A DNA stretch of 64,000 bases, taken from the NCBI RefSeq assembly GCF_026250525.1, contig NZ_CP111043.1, forward strand, positions 310,001 to 374,000, written 5' to 3'. Under the pieces are notes generated by a model. That model did no database searches, was not told where the DNA came from, and saw only the letters and a program-made list of their open reading frames with translations. This DNA comes from Chondrinema litorale (GTDB lineage: Bacteria; Bacteroidota; Bacteroidia; Cytophagales; Flammeovirgaceae). Positions 25,868-34,790 of this stretch are shown here, piece after piece (within the stretch, counting starts at the first letter, position 1; each line of letters opens with the position of its first letter). The translations under genes were made by a program, and so were the position numbers.

Positions 25868-26113
25868 CTATTCATCTGAATCTGATTTATACATAAATTC
25901 AACTGTATCATCACTTTCGTCAGATTTGTATCCAAATCTATCTTTCAATTTCTTATCTACCACTTTCTTATTCAGAAATTTATTAATCTCTTCAATAGGA
26001 AGTGTACTTTCAATTTCACCAAATTGATTTACCTTAATATCAAATCCTTGTAGATCTGGATGCACTCTTGGAGAATTACTTGAAGGCTGACTAGTTTTTA
26101 ATTTTTTCTTCAT
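25868..26113 (-). CDS. Small acidic hypothetical protein
   Basis: An 81-residue soluble protein: a Lys/Ser/Pro-rich N-terminus (MKKKLKTSQPSSNSPRVHP), a short central segment (GFDIKVNQFGEIESTLPIEEINKFLN) mentioned here in part only, and an acidic tail ending SDESDDTVEF and KSDSDE. No signal peptide or known domain. The Asp/Glu/Ser tail suggests an unstructured C-terminus. It is convergent with the kinase gene, 20 bp apart, and lies downstream of the DUF5686 gene on the same strand. Similar small proteins with a conserved INKFLNKKV-like core occur in Cytophagales, but I cannot name the family. Confidence 0.5.
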   Translation of the reverse strand: MKKKLKTSQPSSNSPRVHPDLQGFDIKVNQFGEIESTLPIEEINKFLNKKVVDKKLKDRFGYKSDESDDTVEFMYKSDSDE

Positions 26114-26200
26114 AATCGTTCTTTTAGGAAAGATAAATTTAGGAAAGAATTAAAGCCTAAGCAAAGCTTGATTTTATTTGATTGATAAATTTTAGATTTG

Positions 26201-28759
26201 TTACAACCTGAATTGCGCAGAGAGCTTAACACCAAACTTACTTGCATCTGTATCTAAATAATTCAATCTATGCATAAAGTCTACTCTAATAAACCTAAAG
26301 ATGTTTTCTATTCCGTAGCCCAATTCTAAATAAGGATCTTTACCTAAGGCTTGAAAACCATCTACAGGATTACCCAATGGGTCTACATCTGGTGTAAGAT
26401 TAAGATTAGCATCAGAAACTCTACCATAGAGTGCTTTTCCGCTCACAAACAACCTCCAATTCAATTTTCTAAGCAAAGGCACTCTATTTATAATTAGCCC
26501 TTCAAACCTGTGTATCATTGAAAGTGAAGCATATCTGTCACTCACAAATTCAAAGAAATTCATGAGGTTAAATGAATTTTCATTATAGAAAATTGATTCG
26601 TTACCGAGGTGAGCTTCTAATAATGGATAAGGCAAAGTAGAAGGAATATAACCTCCAGATAATAGATAGCTAGTTCTACCTAGTACCCCCATTCTAAAGC
26701 TTTGTTTTAGTGATGCATTAAACTTGTGAACCGTAAAATCACTATTTAAAAACCCCTTTATACCATGCGTATACCTCAGCGAAATTTCGGGGCTATTCCC
26801 TGAACCAAGACTAATTCTTTCATTGTCATTTTGAATATATGTTTCTCCGGGAGCAAACCTCAATTCAAACATTATCTCACTCACAGAAAAATCTGACTTG
26901 TAATTAATGTCACTCCCATCAGTTTCATAAATAAAAGGAAAAAGAGGCTTTATATCTCTATTTCTAAAAGTCGTTTGAAATGTAACTCCTTTGAAAATAT
27001 CAGTTCGAGCCCATATTTTATTTATCTGATGCATGTATGGTCGCCTCAATGTACCGAAAGATGAAAAGGAATTAAATAACGGGTTATTATCCAAGTTATC
27101 GCTAAATATTCCAACTTGATCTATATCGTCTCTTCTAGAAATACCAAAGACTGTCCAAGGCTTTCTAGAAGCAATATATTCAGCACTTAAACTATATTTA
27201 AAACGCTCGTCTTCTGTTCCATAAGCCCCATAACCTCTCAGGATAAGTTTTTTACTAAAATCTACATTCGTTTTAAAACCCATTCTAAATCTATGACCTT
27301 CAATATCATTCCGGTTATACATGTACAAATATGGTCCTACATCTATTTTACCTACCTTTTTATAACCATACAAAGCAATGTTGGCCACTTCTACATAAGT
27401 TTTTACTACAGGCAGATTTTTCATGGTATCAATCATGTGATACACATTTTTTTCTGTAGCACTTAATGGATCGTGTCTGTTTTCTTCCCAGAATTGATCA
27501 TCAGAAATTAATGCTCGCTCATCTAACAATACCTCTTGATCGTAAAACTTAAGGTCTTTGGGTTCATTAATTTTGAAATCTTTATTAGATACATAAAACT
27601 TAGCCAACATACCCGCCCAATCGTCTCTAATTTCTCCAATGTCAATTATTACTCTGGTTTTGTTTGGCAACCAAGCGCCATTTTTTACCACCATTTCATA
27701 CTCTTGCTGGATTTTAATTTTTTCAACAAAGTTTAAGTTGGCAGTAGATGGAATGGTAACATCGACTTGTTTTAAGGCATAATTATTTATAGAATCGGCA
27801 ATCCACATTGTCCCAGTAAATGCCAGGTCTTCTGGGCGTTTAGGTGTAAATGCAATCTGATAACAAGGTATCCCTCCAATTATCACATTTTCTTTTTGTA
27901 GATCGTAATCGTAAAAACCCTTCCAGCTTTCAGAAATTGGAGAAACAAAATCTTTTTCTACGATTGTCATCCAACTTTTATAGAAGTTATATTCTTGAAA
28001 AGATGAACCTATCAATTGCGAAACTGTAGAACCATCTGTTATACCAATACCTGTAACTTTTGATTTTTTAATGTGTTCTTTTTTCCGCTCAGGATCGCGG
28101 ATATAATAAACATCAGATAGTGATTCAGAAATGAAAATGGGTAAAATTGGCTTACCATCTTCACCAGCAATACTCTGGATACTATCCAGCACATTAGTGA
28201 TTTTTCTAACGATTTTTTTCTCCCTAAACTTCGAGGTAATGTTATCTACATCTATTTCTATCTTAGTGTAGCTCTCATGCTCAAAAGCTTCTAATGAGCG
28301 CTTATCGTTTTTATCTTTATTATCAACCACATTTCGAAGAATTTCCCAGGCAGGGTTTTCGTATTCTCCATAAACAATTTCGATAGCTTCGAGTGTAGTA
28401 GCATCTGGAATAAGCTGGAAATCAATTTGCTGGGTGGCTCCCTTCTTTATAGCTTTTACTTTCTCTTTATAACCAACATAAGAAGCTGTTAAAGAATCTC
28501 CGGGATTATCTGTAGATAGTTTATAAAAGCCCTCAAAGTTTGTGGTTGCACCTTTTGTTGTACCTGCAAAGTAAACATTTACAAAAGGCATACCCTCACC
28601 AGTATCGCTATCAGTAATTTTGCCTGTTATAACTGTTGTCTGAGCCCAAACCTGATTTACACCTAAAATCAGACTGATAATAGTAAATAAGATGTATGCA
28701 GAAAAATTATTTTTCAAGTGACACTGAGATTTTAGTAAAACTTTTTGGCATTTAGACAT
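26201..28759 (-). CDS. DUF5686 / carboxypeptidase-regulatory-like outer membrane protein
   Basis: From the ATG at 28757-28759 (a TTG one codon earlier is ignored) 852 residues. After a long signal peptide (cleavage near VWAQ) comes a carboxypeptidase-regulatory Ig-like domain (TTVITGKITDSDTGEGMPFVNV, shortened here) with GYKEKV, then the DUF5686 region of roughly 750 residues whose C-terminal part is a series of beta-barrel strands ending LNYLDTDASKFGVKLSAQFRL. Such proteins are large outer-membrane proteins of Bacteroidota whose role is not known. No SusD-like partner is nearby. It is preceded by a 378-bp gap holding two inverted repeats. Confidence 0.82.
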   Translation of the reverse strand: MSKCQKVLLKSQCHLKNNFSAYILFTIISLILGVNQVWAQTTVITGKITDSDTGEGMPFVNVYFAGTTKGATTNFEGFYKLSTDNPGDSLTASYVGYKEKVKAIKKGATQQIDFQLIPDATTLEAIEIVYGEYENPAWEILRNVVDNKDKNDKRSLEAFEHESYTKIEIDVDNITSKFREKKIVRKITNVLDSIQSIAGEDGKPILPIFISESLSDVYYIRDPERKKEHIKKSKVTGIGITDGSTVSQLIGSSFQEYNFYKSWMTIVEKDFVSPISESWKGFYDYDLQKENVIIGGIPCYQIAFTPKRPEDLAFTGTMWIADSINNYALKQVDVTIPSTANLNFVEKIKIQQEYEMVVKNGAWLPNKTRVIIDIGEIRDDWAGMLAKFYVSNKDFKINEPKDLKFYDQEVLLDERALISDDQFWEENRHDPLSATEKNVYHMIDTMKNLPVVKTYVEVANIALYGYKKVGKIDVGPYLYMYNRNDIEGHRFRMGFKTNVDFSKKLILRGYGAYGTEDERFKYSLSAEYIASRKPWTVFGISRRDDIDQVGIFSDNLDNNPLFNSFSSFGTLRRPYMHQINKIWARTDIFKGVTFQTTFRNRDIKPLFPFIYETDGSDINYKSDFSVSEIMFELRFAPGETYIQNDNERISLGSGNSPEISLRYTHGIKGFLNSDFTVHKFNASLKQSFRMGVLGRTSYLLSGGYIPSTLPYPLLEAHLGNESIFYNENSFNLMNFFEFVSDRYASLSMIHRFEGLIINRVPLLRKLNWRLFVSGKALYGRVSDANLNLTPDVDPLGNPVDGFQALGKDPYLELGYGIENIFRFIRVDFMHRLNYLDTDASKFGVKLSAQFRL

Positions 28760-29137
28760 CAATTAAACACCACTGTAAATCAATATGTTGACTCAATTGG
28801 ATTAGGTAATAACATGTTGTTACAGCCGGTATATTGTTATTAATTATTTCAAATTTTAATTAATGAAAATCAATAAATTATGATATACATTTTTAAACAA
28901 AATTGAAACCTAAAAACCCTATAGTAAGTTCAAACTTTTTGTTAGATAATAATTGTGTCAGATAGCTTTAAATGCAACGGAAATTTACTCTAAAATTTGA
29001 AGTGCATCTATAAAAAAATGGTATGTATTATTATTTTAATATACTTTTCAAATTTGCTAAAATACTTCTGCAAATTTACTGAAAAGTATAATTACTTCTA
29101 TTATTTTTTATATGCTGAATGGGTACCTATTTCTAAG
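28760..29137. other. 378-bp intergenic region with two inverted repeats
   Basis: No reading frame or RNA gene is recognised. It holds a near-palindrome GTAATAACATGTTGTTAC (28806-28823, one G-T pair) 47 bp upstream of the DUF5686 start, operator-like, and a long imperfect hairpin at 29040-29090 downstream of the aminotransferase gene. Confidence 0.5.
29040..29090. repeat. Long imperfect inverted repeat
   Basis: Arms 29040-29057 and 29070-29090 pair over 18 bp with a single 3-nt bulge (29077-29079) and a 12-nt loop. It lies 48 bp after the aminotransferase stop codon on its strand. There is no T tract, so it is not a standard terminator. It may stabilise a 3' end or be a small folded RNA or repeat relic. 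Confidence 0.55.
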
Positions 29138-29944
29138 TTAGCTAAAAATTGAATCAACTAGGTCGTAAATCTCGAAAGTTTTATCTTCTAATTTTTGTAC
29201 GTGAACAATACCATTCACATTACTTAAAAAAATACTGTCTGCTTCTAAAAGTATTTCTTTTTTTTCTGCTACTTCTAATACTTTTACCCCAGCTTTTGTA
29301 AGCTTTTTAATGATATTTTTTCTTGCAATTCCAGCAATACAGCCTGTTTTTAAGCTTGGTGTATAAATTACCTTATCTTTAACCCAAAAAATATTGCTTG
29401 CTACACACTCAGCAACTCGTTTTTTTGAATCACAAATTACTACATCATCAAAACCTCTCTTTTGCTTTTCTATAGAGGCAATTATATAAGGTAGGGCATT
29501 AGTAGTTTTAAACCTCGAAAATGGACTAAAACTAACATTTACTTCTTTGCTAAAAGCGATTTTTATGGCTTTAAATTCATAAACATTAGGTTGCTCTTCT
29601 GTTGTAATTAGAATGTTGAAGTGATTATTGTTTGGCAAGTATAAACCTCCCGATTTTCGCCAAACATTAATTCTTACTTTTATTCTGCCATGCAGTTTAT
29701 TTTTAGAAATTAGTCTAACAATCTGCTGCTCAAGTAAGTCTTTTTTTATACCTTCAGCACCTTCAATACCTAAAGCCTTCATCCCATTTTTTAATCTCTT
29801 GAGATGATCTTTAAAGAATCTAATTTTATTCTTTTGATATATGATTGTTTCAAATAAACCATCGCCATATCTAAAGCCTCTGTCGCTAAATGATACTTGA
29901 AACTCTTTATGGTCTATTTGTTTGAAGTTATAACTTACCAGCAT
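29138..29944 (-). CDS. Class IV PLP-dependent aminotransferase / aminodeoxychorismate lyase-like
   Basis: A 268-residue fold-type IV enzyme. Landmarks are SDRGFRYGDGLFETI (residues 20-34), RLKNGMKALGI, the pyridoxal phosphate lysine K146 in RFKTTNALPYI, the RVAECVASNIFWVK segment with the PLP-contacting Glu and GCIAGIARKNII. The family includes branched-chain aminotransferase, D-amino acid transaminase and PabC. The short length and absence of branched-chain specificity motifs favour a PabC-type lyase for folate synthesis, but no pab genes are adjacent, so the substrate is not fixed. It is a single gene on the minus strand. Confidence 0.83.
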   Translation of the reverse strand: MLVSYNFKQIDHKEFQVSFSDRGFRYGDGLFETIIYQKNKIRFFKDHLKRLKNGMKALGIEGAEGIKKDLLEQQIVRLISKNKLHGRIKVRINVWRKSGGLYLPNNNHFNILITTEEQPNVYEFKAIKIAFSKEVNVSFSPFSRFKTTNALPYIIASIEKQKRGFDDVVICDSKKRVAECVASNIFWVKDKVIYTPSLKTGCIAGIARKNIIKKLTKAGVKVLEVAEKKEILLEADSIFLSNVNGIVHVQKLEDKTFEIYDLVDSIFS

Positions 29945-30070
29945 TGAACAGAATCAACTCTATAAAATAATCACTTTAAAAGATTAAAAAAGTAATAAGG
30001 AAATTTAAAAGTAATGATATATAAATACTTTCTAAATATTTTAATCAACCTTTTTTTTAAGTAAAAGGTG

Positions 30071-30529
30071 TTATCTATAACTCATTTCTCTTTTCAGGTC
30101 TTTTTCTTTAATATCCTGTCGTTTATCGTAGATTTTTTTACCTTTTGCTAATGCAATTTGCACTTTAGCAAAACCTCTATCATTAATAAATAAGTGATAA
30201 GGAATAATAGTGACACCAGTATCTTTGCTACCAGCCTCTAGTTTTCTCAACTCTCTTTTGTTGAGTAATAACTTTCTATCTGCTTTCGCTTCGTGGTTAT
30301 AAAAACTTCCCATTTCATAAGGAGAAATATGTAAATTTCTAATCCAAAGCTCATCACCGATAAATAAACAAAAAGAATCTACCAAACTTACCTTACCTGT
30401 TCTGATTCCTTTAATCTCTGAACCTTTAAGTACAATACCAGCAGTGTATTTGTCTATCAAATGATATTCAAATTTTGCTTTCTTATTTCTTACGCTTACG
30501 TCTTTTTTTACTTCTAATTTCTTTGCCAT
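30071..30529 (-). CDS. smpB: SsrA-binding protein SmpB
   Basis: A 152-residue tmRNA-binding protein needed for trans-translation, which rescues stalled ribosomes. The conserved oligonucleotide-binding barrel is clear: [36 protein letters not shown], the [13 protein letters not shown] strand, the [10 protein letters not shown] helix, and the basic C-terminal tail [20 protein letters not shown] (20 residues) that mimics an anticodon arm. It starts 11 bp after the comB stop on the same strand, so the two are probably co-transcribed. The tmRNA gene is not in this window. Confidence 0.95.
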   Translation of the reverse strand: MAKKLEVKKDVSVRNKKAKFEYHLIDKYTAGIVLKGSEIKGIRTGKVSLVDSFCLFIGDELWIRNLHISPYEMGSFYNHEAKADRKLLLNKRELRKLEAGSKDTGVTIIPYHLFINDRGFAKVQIALAKGKKIYDKRQDIKEKDLKREMSYR

Positions 30530-30540
30530 CTATAATACAC

Positions 30541-31245
30541 TTATGCATTCTCTATAAAACCTTCTTTTAATACAGGCACATTAGAAAATTGATTTTTATC
30601 TAGACAAAAATGAATGTCTTTTTTAAATTTTAATCCGTCTAATCTTTTTGTATGACTTGCTTGCAGAAGATAACCATAAAGATCATTTTTAGCAAGTTGA
30701 TACAATGAGTTTGCTGCTAATGCAGAGTCATCGTTGCTTTCGTAGTTGTCTTTTAACTCCGAGCATAGTGCCCCAGCAAAAAGCGTATCTTCCATACTAA
30801 ACCTGCCTTTCCAACCGGCACAAACTATTAATAAATCTTTTTCAGGTTGAGATAAATACTCAGTTACTGCTTTTAAGTTTAAAAAAGCACCAATTACAAT
30901 CTGATCTGCCTTTTGTGATAATGAAATAGCTCGAGTTCCATTGGTTGTTGTCATTACTATACGCTCACCAATATATTGCTCTTCTATAAAATCAAAAGGA
31001 GAATTACCCAACTCAAAACCTTCTATCTTATTGCCATTTCGCTCACCTGCTCTAAAATAACCTTGCTCGTGAAAAGGCACACTTTCTTCTATTTCCGCTA
31101 CTGTTTTTATCTGTTTTACTCCCTTTGCCAAGCCTGAAACCATGCATGAAGTTGCTCTAAAAATATCAGTAACCACTACTGTTTTTCCCTCTGGCTGATA
31201 TAAGTGTATCAGCTCAGGAGAAAGACAAACTTCTATATTATACAT
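30541..31245 (-). CDS. comB: ComB-like 2-phosphosulfolactate phosphatase family protein
   Basis: A 234-residue protein of the ComB family (DUF, Pfam PF04029), whose archaeal founder dephosphorylates 2-phosphosulfolactate in coenzyme M synthesis. Visible marks are VVVTDIFRATSCMVSGLAKG near the N-terminus, YFRAGERNG, FELGNSPFDF, MTTTNGTRAI and FSMEDTLFAGAL. No other coenzyme M gene is in view, so the bacterial role is open. One reasonable possibility is sulfonate metabolism, since Cytophagales make sulfonolipids, but this is inference. It is directly upstream of smpB in the same orientation. Confidence 0.8.
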   Translation of the reverse strand: MYNIEVCLSPELIHLYQPEGKTVVVTDIFRATSCMVSGLAKGVKQIKTVAEIEESVPFHEQGYFRAGERNGNKIEGFELGNSPFDFIEEQYIGERIVMTTTNGTRAISLSQKADQIVIGAFLNLKAVTEYLSQPEKDLLIVCAGWKGRFSMEDTLFAGALCSELKDNYESNDDSALAANSLYQLAKNDLYGYLLQASHTKRLDGLKFKKDIHFCLDKNQFSNVPVLKEGFIENA

Positions 31246-31306
31246 ATAAGTTTAATGATTTATAAATTCGGAAAAGATGCTAGTACAACCCGAATTAATA
31301 TGATTT

Positions 31307-31810
31307 TTATTTTGTCTTAAAATACCGTTTCGGATAATCAAAAAACACCTGCTCTCCAGCTTTTGGCTGAACCTCTTCCCACGTGTCGCAATAAAATCTG
31401 ATACAAGATATACCAGTAGTAGGTATATTGTAAATCCTAAAATCTGTGAGATAATTTGAAAGTGATGTTAACTCAGGATTATGCCCAACCAACATTAAAG
31501 AGTCTATATCTTTTTTTTGATCACGAATGATTTTAAGTAAATCTTCTGTGAAAGCATCATATATTTTTTTCTTCCATTTAATATCATCTGGATCATAACC
31601 GATTTTTTTAGCAATGATTTTAGCTGTTGACTTTGCTCTTTTTGCAGGCGAAGAAATTACAAGATCAGGTATAATCTTTTGCTCTTTCAACTTGTCTCCC
31701 ATAAAGGGAGCATCCCTCTGCCCTCTTTTATTTAAAGGTCTTTCAAAATCATCCAAACTATCATCTTTCCAACTCGATTTAGCATGCCTGACCAAATAAA
31801 GTGTTTTCAT
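31307..31810 (-). CDS. SixA-like histidine phosphatase
   Basis: A 167-residue phosphoglycerate-mutase-fold phosphatase of the small SixA type. The phospho-histidine H9 lies in VRHAKSSW, with R58 (SSPAKRAKSTA) and H110 (VGHNPELTSL) completing the active site. The founding member removes phosphate from histidine phosphotransfer domains, but most homologues have unknown targets. The gene has a convincing promoter (31840-31870), so it is transcribed independently of the GNAT-nitrilase gene upstream and may read through into comB and smpB. Confidence 0.88.
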   Translation of the reverse strand: MKTLYLVRHAKSSWKDDSLDDFERPLNKRGQRDAPFMGDKLKEQKIIPDLVISSPAKRAKSTAKIIAKKIGYDPDDIKWKKKIYDAFTEDLLKIIRDQKKDIDSLMLVGHNPELTSLSNYLTDFRIYNIPTTGISCIRFYCDTWEEVQPKAGEQVFFDYPKRYFKTK

Positions 31811-31839
31811 AAATTTTAAATTCTTCTATAAAATTTTTG

Positions 31840-31870
31840 TAAAACTAAATAAGTGATCTAATTCAACAAA
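31840..31870 (-). promoter_or_regulatory. Predicted promoter of the SixA-like gene
   Basis: Minus strand: TTTG (31870-31867), 19-bp spacer, TAGTTTTA (31847-31840), one mismatch to TAnnTTTG. Start of transcription is expected near 31833, about 23 nt before the ATG. Confidence 0.5.
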
Positions 31871-31934
31871 TTGAAAATAGTTTATAAATAATATTCTTTA
31901 TAAACTATTTTCATTTGCCAGACTCAAAGTCTAA

Positions 31935-33476
31935 TTATTTTTTCCAAACAATATCATATAGATCTTTTCTTCTGTCTTTCATTATCCTTACACTACCATG
32001 CTCATGCAACTCTTTTAATAATTCCAGATCAAGATCACCGATTACTGTCATTTCAGTATTTGGAGTAGCTTCAGACTTAATCGCATTTGTTGGAAATGAA
32101 AAATCTGATGGTGTAAAAATAGCCGATTGTGCAAACTGGATATCCATGTTGTTTACTTTAGGCAAATTACCTACACAACCTGCAATGGCTACGTAGCATT
32201 CATTTTCTACGGCTCTTGCTTGTGCACAACGCCTTACTCTGTTATATCCATTTTGAGTATCTGTTAAGAAAGGCACAAAAAGTATTTGCATACCTTGCTC
32301 AGCATATAATCTAGAAAGCTCAGGAAATTCCACATCATAGCAAATAAGAATACCAATTTTACCACAATCGGTATCGAATACTTTTAGTTTATCTCCACCA
32401 ACCATACCCCATGCATTTGCTTCTGATGGTGTAATATGAATTTTCCTGTAATCTTCTGATGTTCCATCTCTTCTGCACAGATAAGAAATATTCAACAGAT
32501 TGTTATCCTCATCGATATAAGGCATACTACCAGTTATAATATTAACATTATAAGACACCGCAAACTCTTGAAATTTGGCTCTTAAAGCTTCAGTGAATTT
32601 GGCTAATTCTCTAATTGCTTTAGCCTCGCCTAAATGGTTAAACTCTGCCATTAGAGGTGCCTCAAAAAACTCTGGAAACAGTATGAAATCAGATTTATAA
32701 TCACTTACTGCATCTACGAAAAACTCTACTTGCTCTATAAGCGCCTCAAAGCTTCCAAATAAACGCATTTGCCATTGCACCAACCCTATTCTTACATAAG
32801 CCTTTTTTTGCGCTACTAATGCTTCCTCTTTTTCTTGGTAATAGATATTGTTCCACTCAAGCAATGTGGCAAACTCAAGCGAATCTTTATCTCCAATCAG
32901 ATATTTTTTAAGAATTTTCTTTACGTGAAATTCATTCGAAAGCTGAAAAGTAAGCGTAGGATCATAAATCTCCTTCATTTTTACTTTTTGAATATATTTT
33001 CGAGGGGTTAACTGGTCTGCATATTTAATATAATTTGGAATACGCCCACCAGCCATAATCGACCTAAGATTAAGACTTTCACATAACTCTTTTCGAGCAT
33101 CATATAACCTTCTGCCTAATCTCAAGCCACGGGTATCAGGGTGCACAAATACATCTATTCCATACAAAACATCACCATTGGGATCGTGAGTACTAAAATT
33201 ATAATCACCTGTAATTTGCTTATAAGTATGGTTGTCACCATATTTTTTATAGTCCACTATAATTGATAAAGCACTGGCTTTTACCTTGCCATTTACCAAA
33301 ACACAAAGCTGACCTTCTGGAAATATATCTATTAACTTCTTTATCTTTTCTTCTTTCCAGTAAGAAGTATTAGGGTCCATGCCGATATATGCTTGCAAAC
33401 TGGCTTCTTTTAATTCGAGGTAATCTTCATATCTTAAGTTTCTAAGCTCAACTTTTATATCGTCTGTTGTATTCAT
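31935..33476 (-). CDS. GNAT acetyltransferase - carbon-nitrogen hydrolase fusion
   Basis: From the ATG at 33474-33476 (an upstream TTG at 33521 is rejected) 513 residues. The N-terminal GNAT domain (about 1-190) has the acetyl-CoA loop VHPDTRGLRLGRRLY. The C-terminal nitrilase-superfamily domain (about 225-510) has the catalytic triad Glu (about 269, FPEFFEAP), Lys (about 345, YRKIHITP) and Cys (about 379, ILICYDVEFPE). This fused pair is widespread in bacteria and its substrate is unknown, although an amidase/acyltransfer cycle on an amine is likely. Cytoplasmic. Confidence 0.9.
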   Translation of the reverse strand: MNTTDDIKVELRNLRYEDYLELKEASLQAYIGMDPNTSYWKEEKIKKLIDIFPEGQLCVLVNGKVKASALSIIVDYKKYGDNHTYKQITGDYNFSTHDPNGDVLYGIDVFVHPDTRGLRLGRRLYDARKELCESLNLRSIMAGGRIPNYIKYADQLTPRKYIQKVKMKEIYDPTLTFQLSNEFHVKKILKKYLIGDKDSLEFATLLEWNNIYYQEKEEALVAQKKAYVRIGLVQWQMRLFGSFEALIEQVEFFVDAVSDYKSDFILFPEFFEAPLMAEFNHLGEAKAIRELAKFTEALRAKFQEFAVSYNVNIITGSMPYIDEDNNLLNISYLCRRDGTSEDYRKIHITPSEANAWGMVGGDKLKVFDTDCGKIGILICYDVEFPELSRLYAEQGMQILFVPFLTDTQNGYNRVRRCAQARAVENECYVAIAGCVGNLPKVNNMDIQFAQSAIFTPSDFSFPTNAIKSEATPNTEMTVIGDLDLELLKELHEHGSVRIMKDRRKDLYDIVWKK

Positions 33477-33599
33477 ATATAAATTTTTGAATAGTAATGT
33501 GGGTTTTCTTATATAAAACAAGTCATCTCACTAAAAATGTTTTGAATCTCAAGTATTACCTCAATTAATTCACTGCAATATTAGTAATGTATAAAAGAA

Positions 33600-34658
33600 T
33601 TATTTCACACTAAACTTAAATATTGTTTGCTGTTTATATTCTTCTCCTGCCTTAATTAAAGTGCTTGGAAATTGGCTGTTATTTGGCGAATCTGGATAAT
33701 GTTGCGTTTCTAAACAAAATGCACCTCTTTTAATATAAGTTATCCCTTTTTTTCCCGCAGGTTCTGGATCAAGAAAGTTTGCTGTATAAAGTTGCACACC
33801 AGGATGAGTACCATAAATTTCCATTATTCTACCCGTTTGTGGCTCGACTACTTTTGCAATAAACCCAGATTCTGAAACTGGTTTGTCTACAACAAAATTA
33901 TGATCGTATCCATTGCCAATGCGTAATTGTTCATGCTCGGCTGCGATGTCTTTTCCAATGAGTTTAGGCTCAGTAAAATCAAATGGAGTTCCAACTACTT
34001 CTGCAAGTTCTCCAGTCGGAATCACATTTTCATTTACCGGAGTAAATGCTTTCGCATTTAATTGAAGCTCGTGCTCTAGAATATCTCCATTACCAGCTCC
34101 TTTTAAGTTAAAATAAGCATGGTTAGTTAGGTTTACATGGGTATCTTTATCTGTCTTTGCATAATAATCAATTTGCAAATCGCCATCATCAGTTAATGTA
34201 TAAGAAACCTTTACCGATAAATTTCCCGGATAGTTTTCTTCACCATCTTCACTAAAGTATGAAAAAATTACAGTTGCACTATGCTCTTCTTTAATCATAT
34301 CGCCATCCCAGCATTTTTTACCAAAGCCAACATTTCCTCCATGTAAATGATTCTTACCATTATTACAAGCTAATTGGTATTCTGTACCATCAACTGTAAG
34401 CTTTCCAAAGCCAATTCTATTGGCATATCTACCCACAGAAGCTCCCGAGAAATATTTATGAGCTTCGTAATCTGCAAGATTATCAAAACCTAATACTACA
34501 TCATTAAACTTTCCGGTTTTATCTGGTATTAACAACCTCTGAATACTCGCTCCGTAGTTGATTAATGAAACTTCTACACCATTTCTTGCTTTTAACTTAT
34601 ATAAATCAACTTGTTTGTTGTCTTTAGATAGGCCAAAACGTTCTTTTTGAATAATCAT
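33600..34658 (-). CDS. galM: Galactose mutarotase (aldose 1-epimerase)
   Basis: A 352-residue beta-sandwich epimerase that interconverts alpha and beta anomers of hexoses. Active-site marks: R77-N80 (GRYANRIG), H104 and H106 (NHLHGG), the catalytic acid H180 (VNLTNHAYFNLKG), D in NGYDHNFV and the catalytic base Glu near residue 316 (FCLETQHYPDSPNN). There is no signal peptide, so it is cytoplasmic. No galactose kinase or transferase is adjacent. It is transcribed divergently from the acyl-CoA ligase. Confidence 0.94.
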   Translation of the reverse strand: MIIQKERFGLSKDNKQVDLYKLKARNGVEVSLINYGASIQRLLIPDKTGKFNDVVLGFDNLADYEAHKYFSGASVGRYANRIGFGKLTVDGTEYQLACNNGKNHLHGGNVGFGKKCWDGDMIKEEHSATVIFSYFSEDGEENYPGNLSVKVSYTLTDDGDLQIDYYAKTDKDTHVNLTNHAYFNLKGAGNGDILEHELQLNAKAFTPVNENVIPTGELAEVVGTPFDFTEPKLIGKDIAAEHEQLRIGNGYDHNFVVDKPVSESGFIAKVVEPQTGRIMEIYGTHPGVQLYTANFLDPEPAGKKGITYIKRGAFCLETQHYPDSPNNSQFPSTLIKAGEEYKQQTIFKFSVK

Positions 34659-34790
34659 AAATTTAAAAACTTTACTAATCTTAACTGATTATTAATTATA
34701 TATTTAGACGATGGAAAATAAACGCATATTAAGAAATATCACAATTAAAAATGATTTATTAAATTATACAGCAAAAAATAAATATTGAAA

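Noticed and set aside
31935..33476. GNAT-nitrilase fusion as a novelty
   Set aside because: This domain pair is widespread and already recorded in many bacteria, so it is annotated but not listed as a finding.
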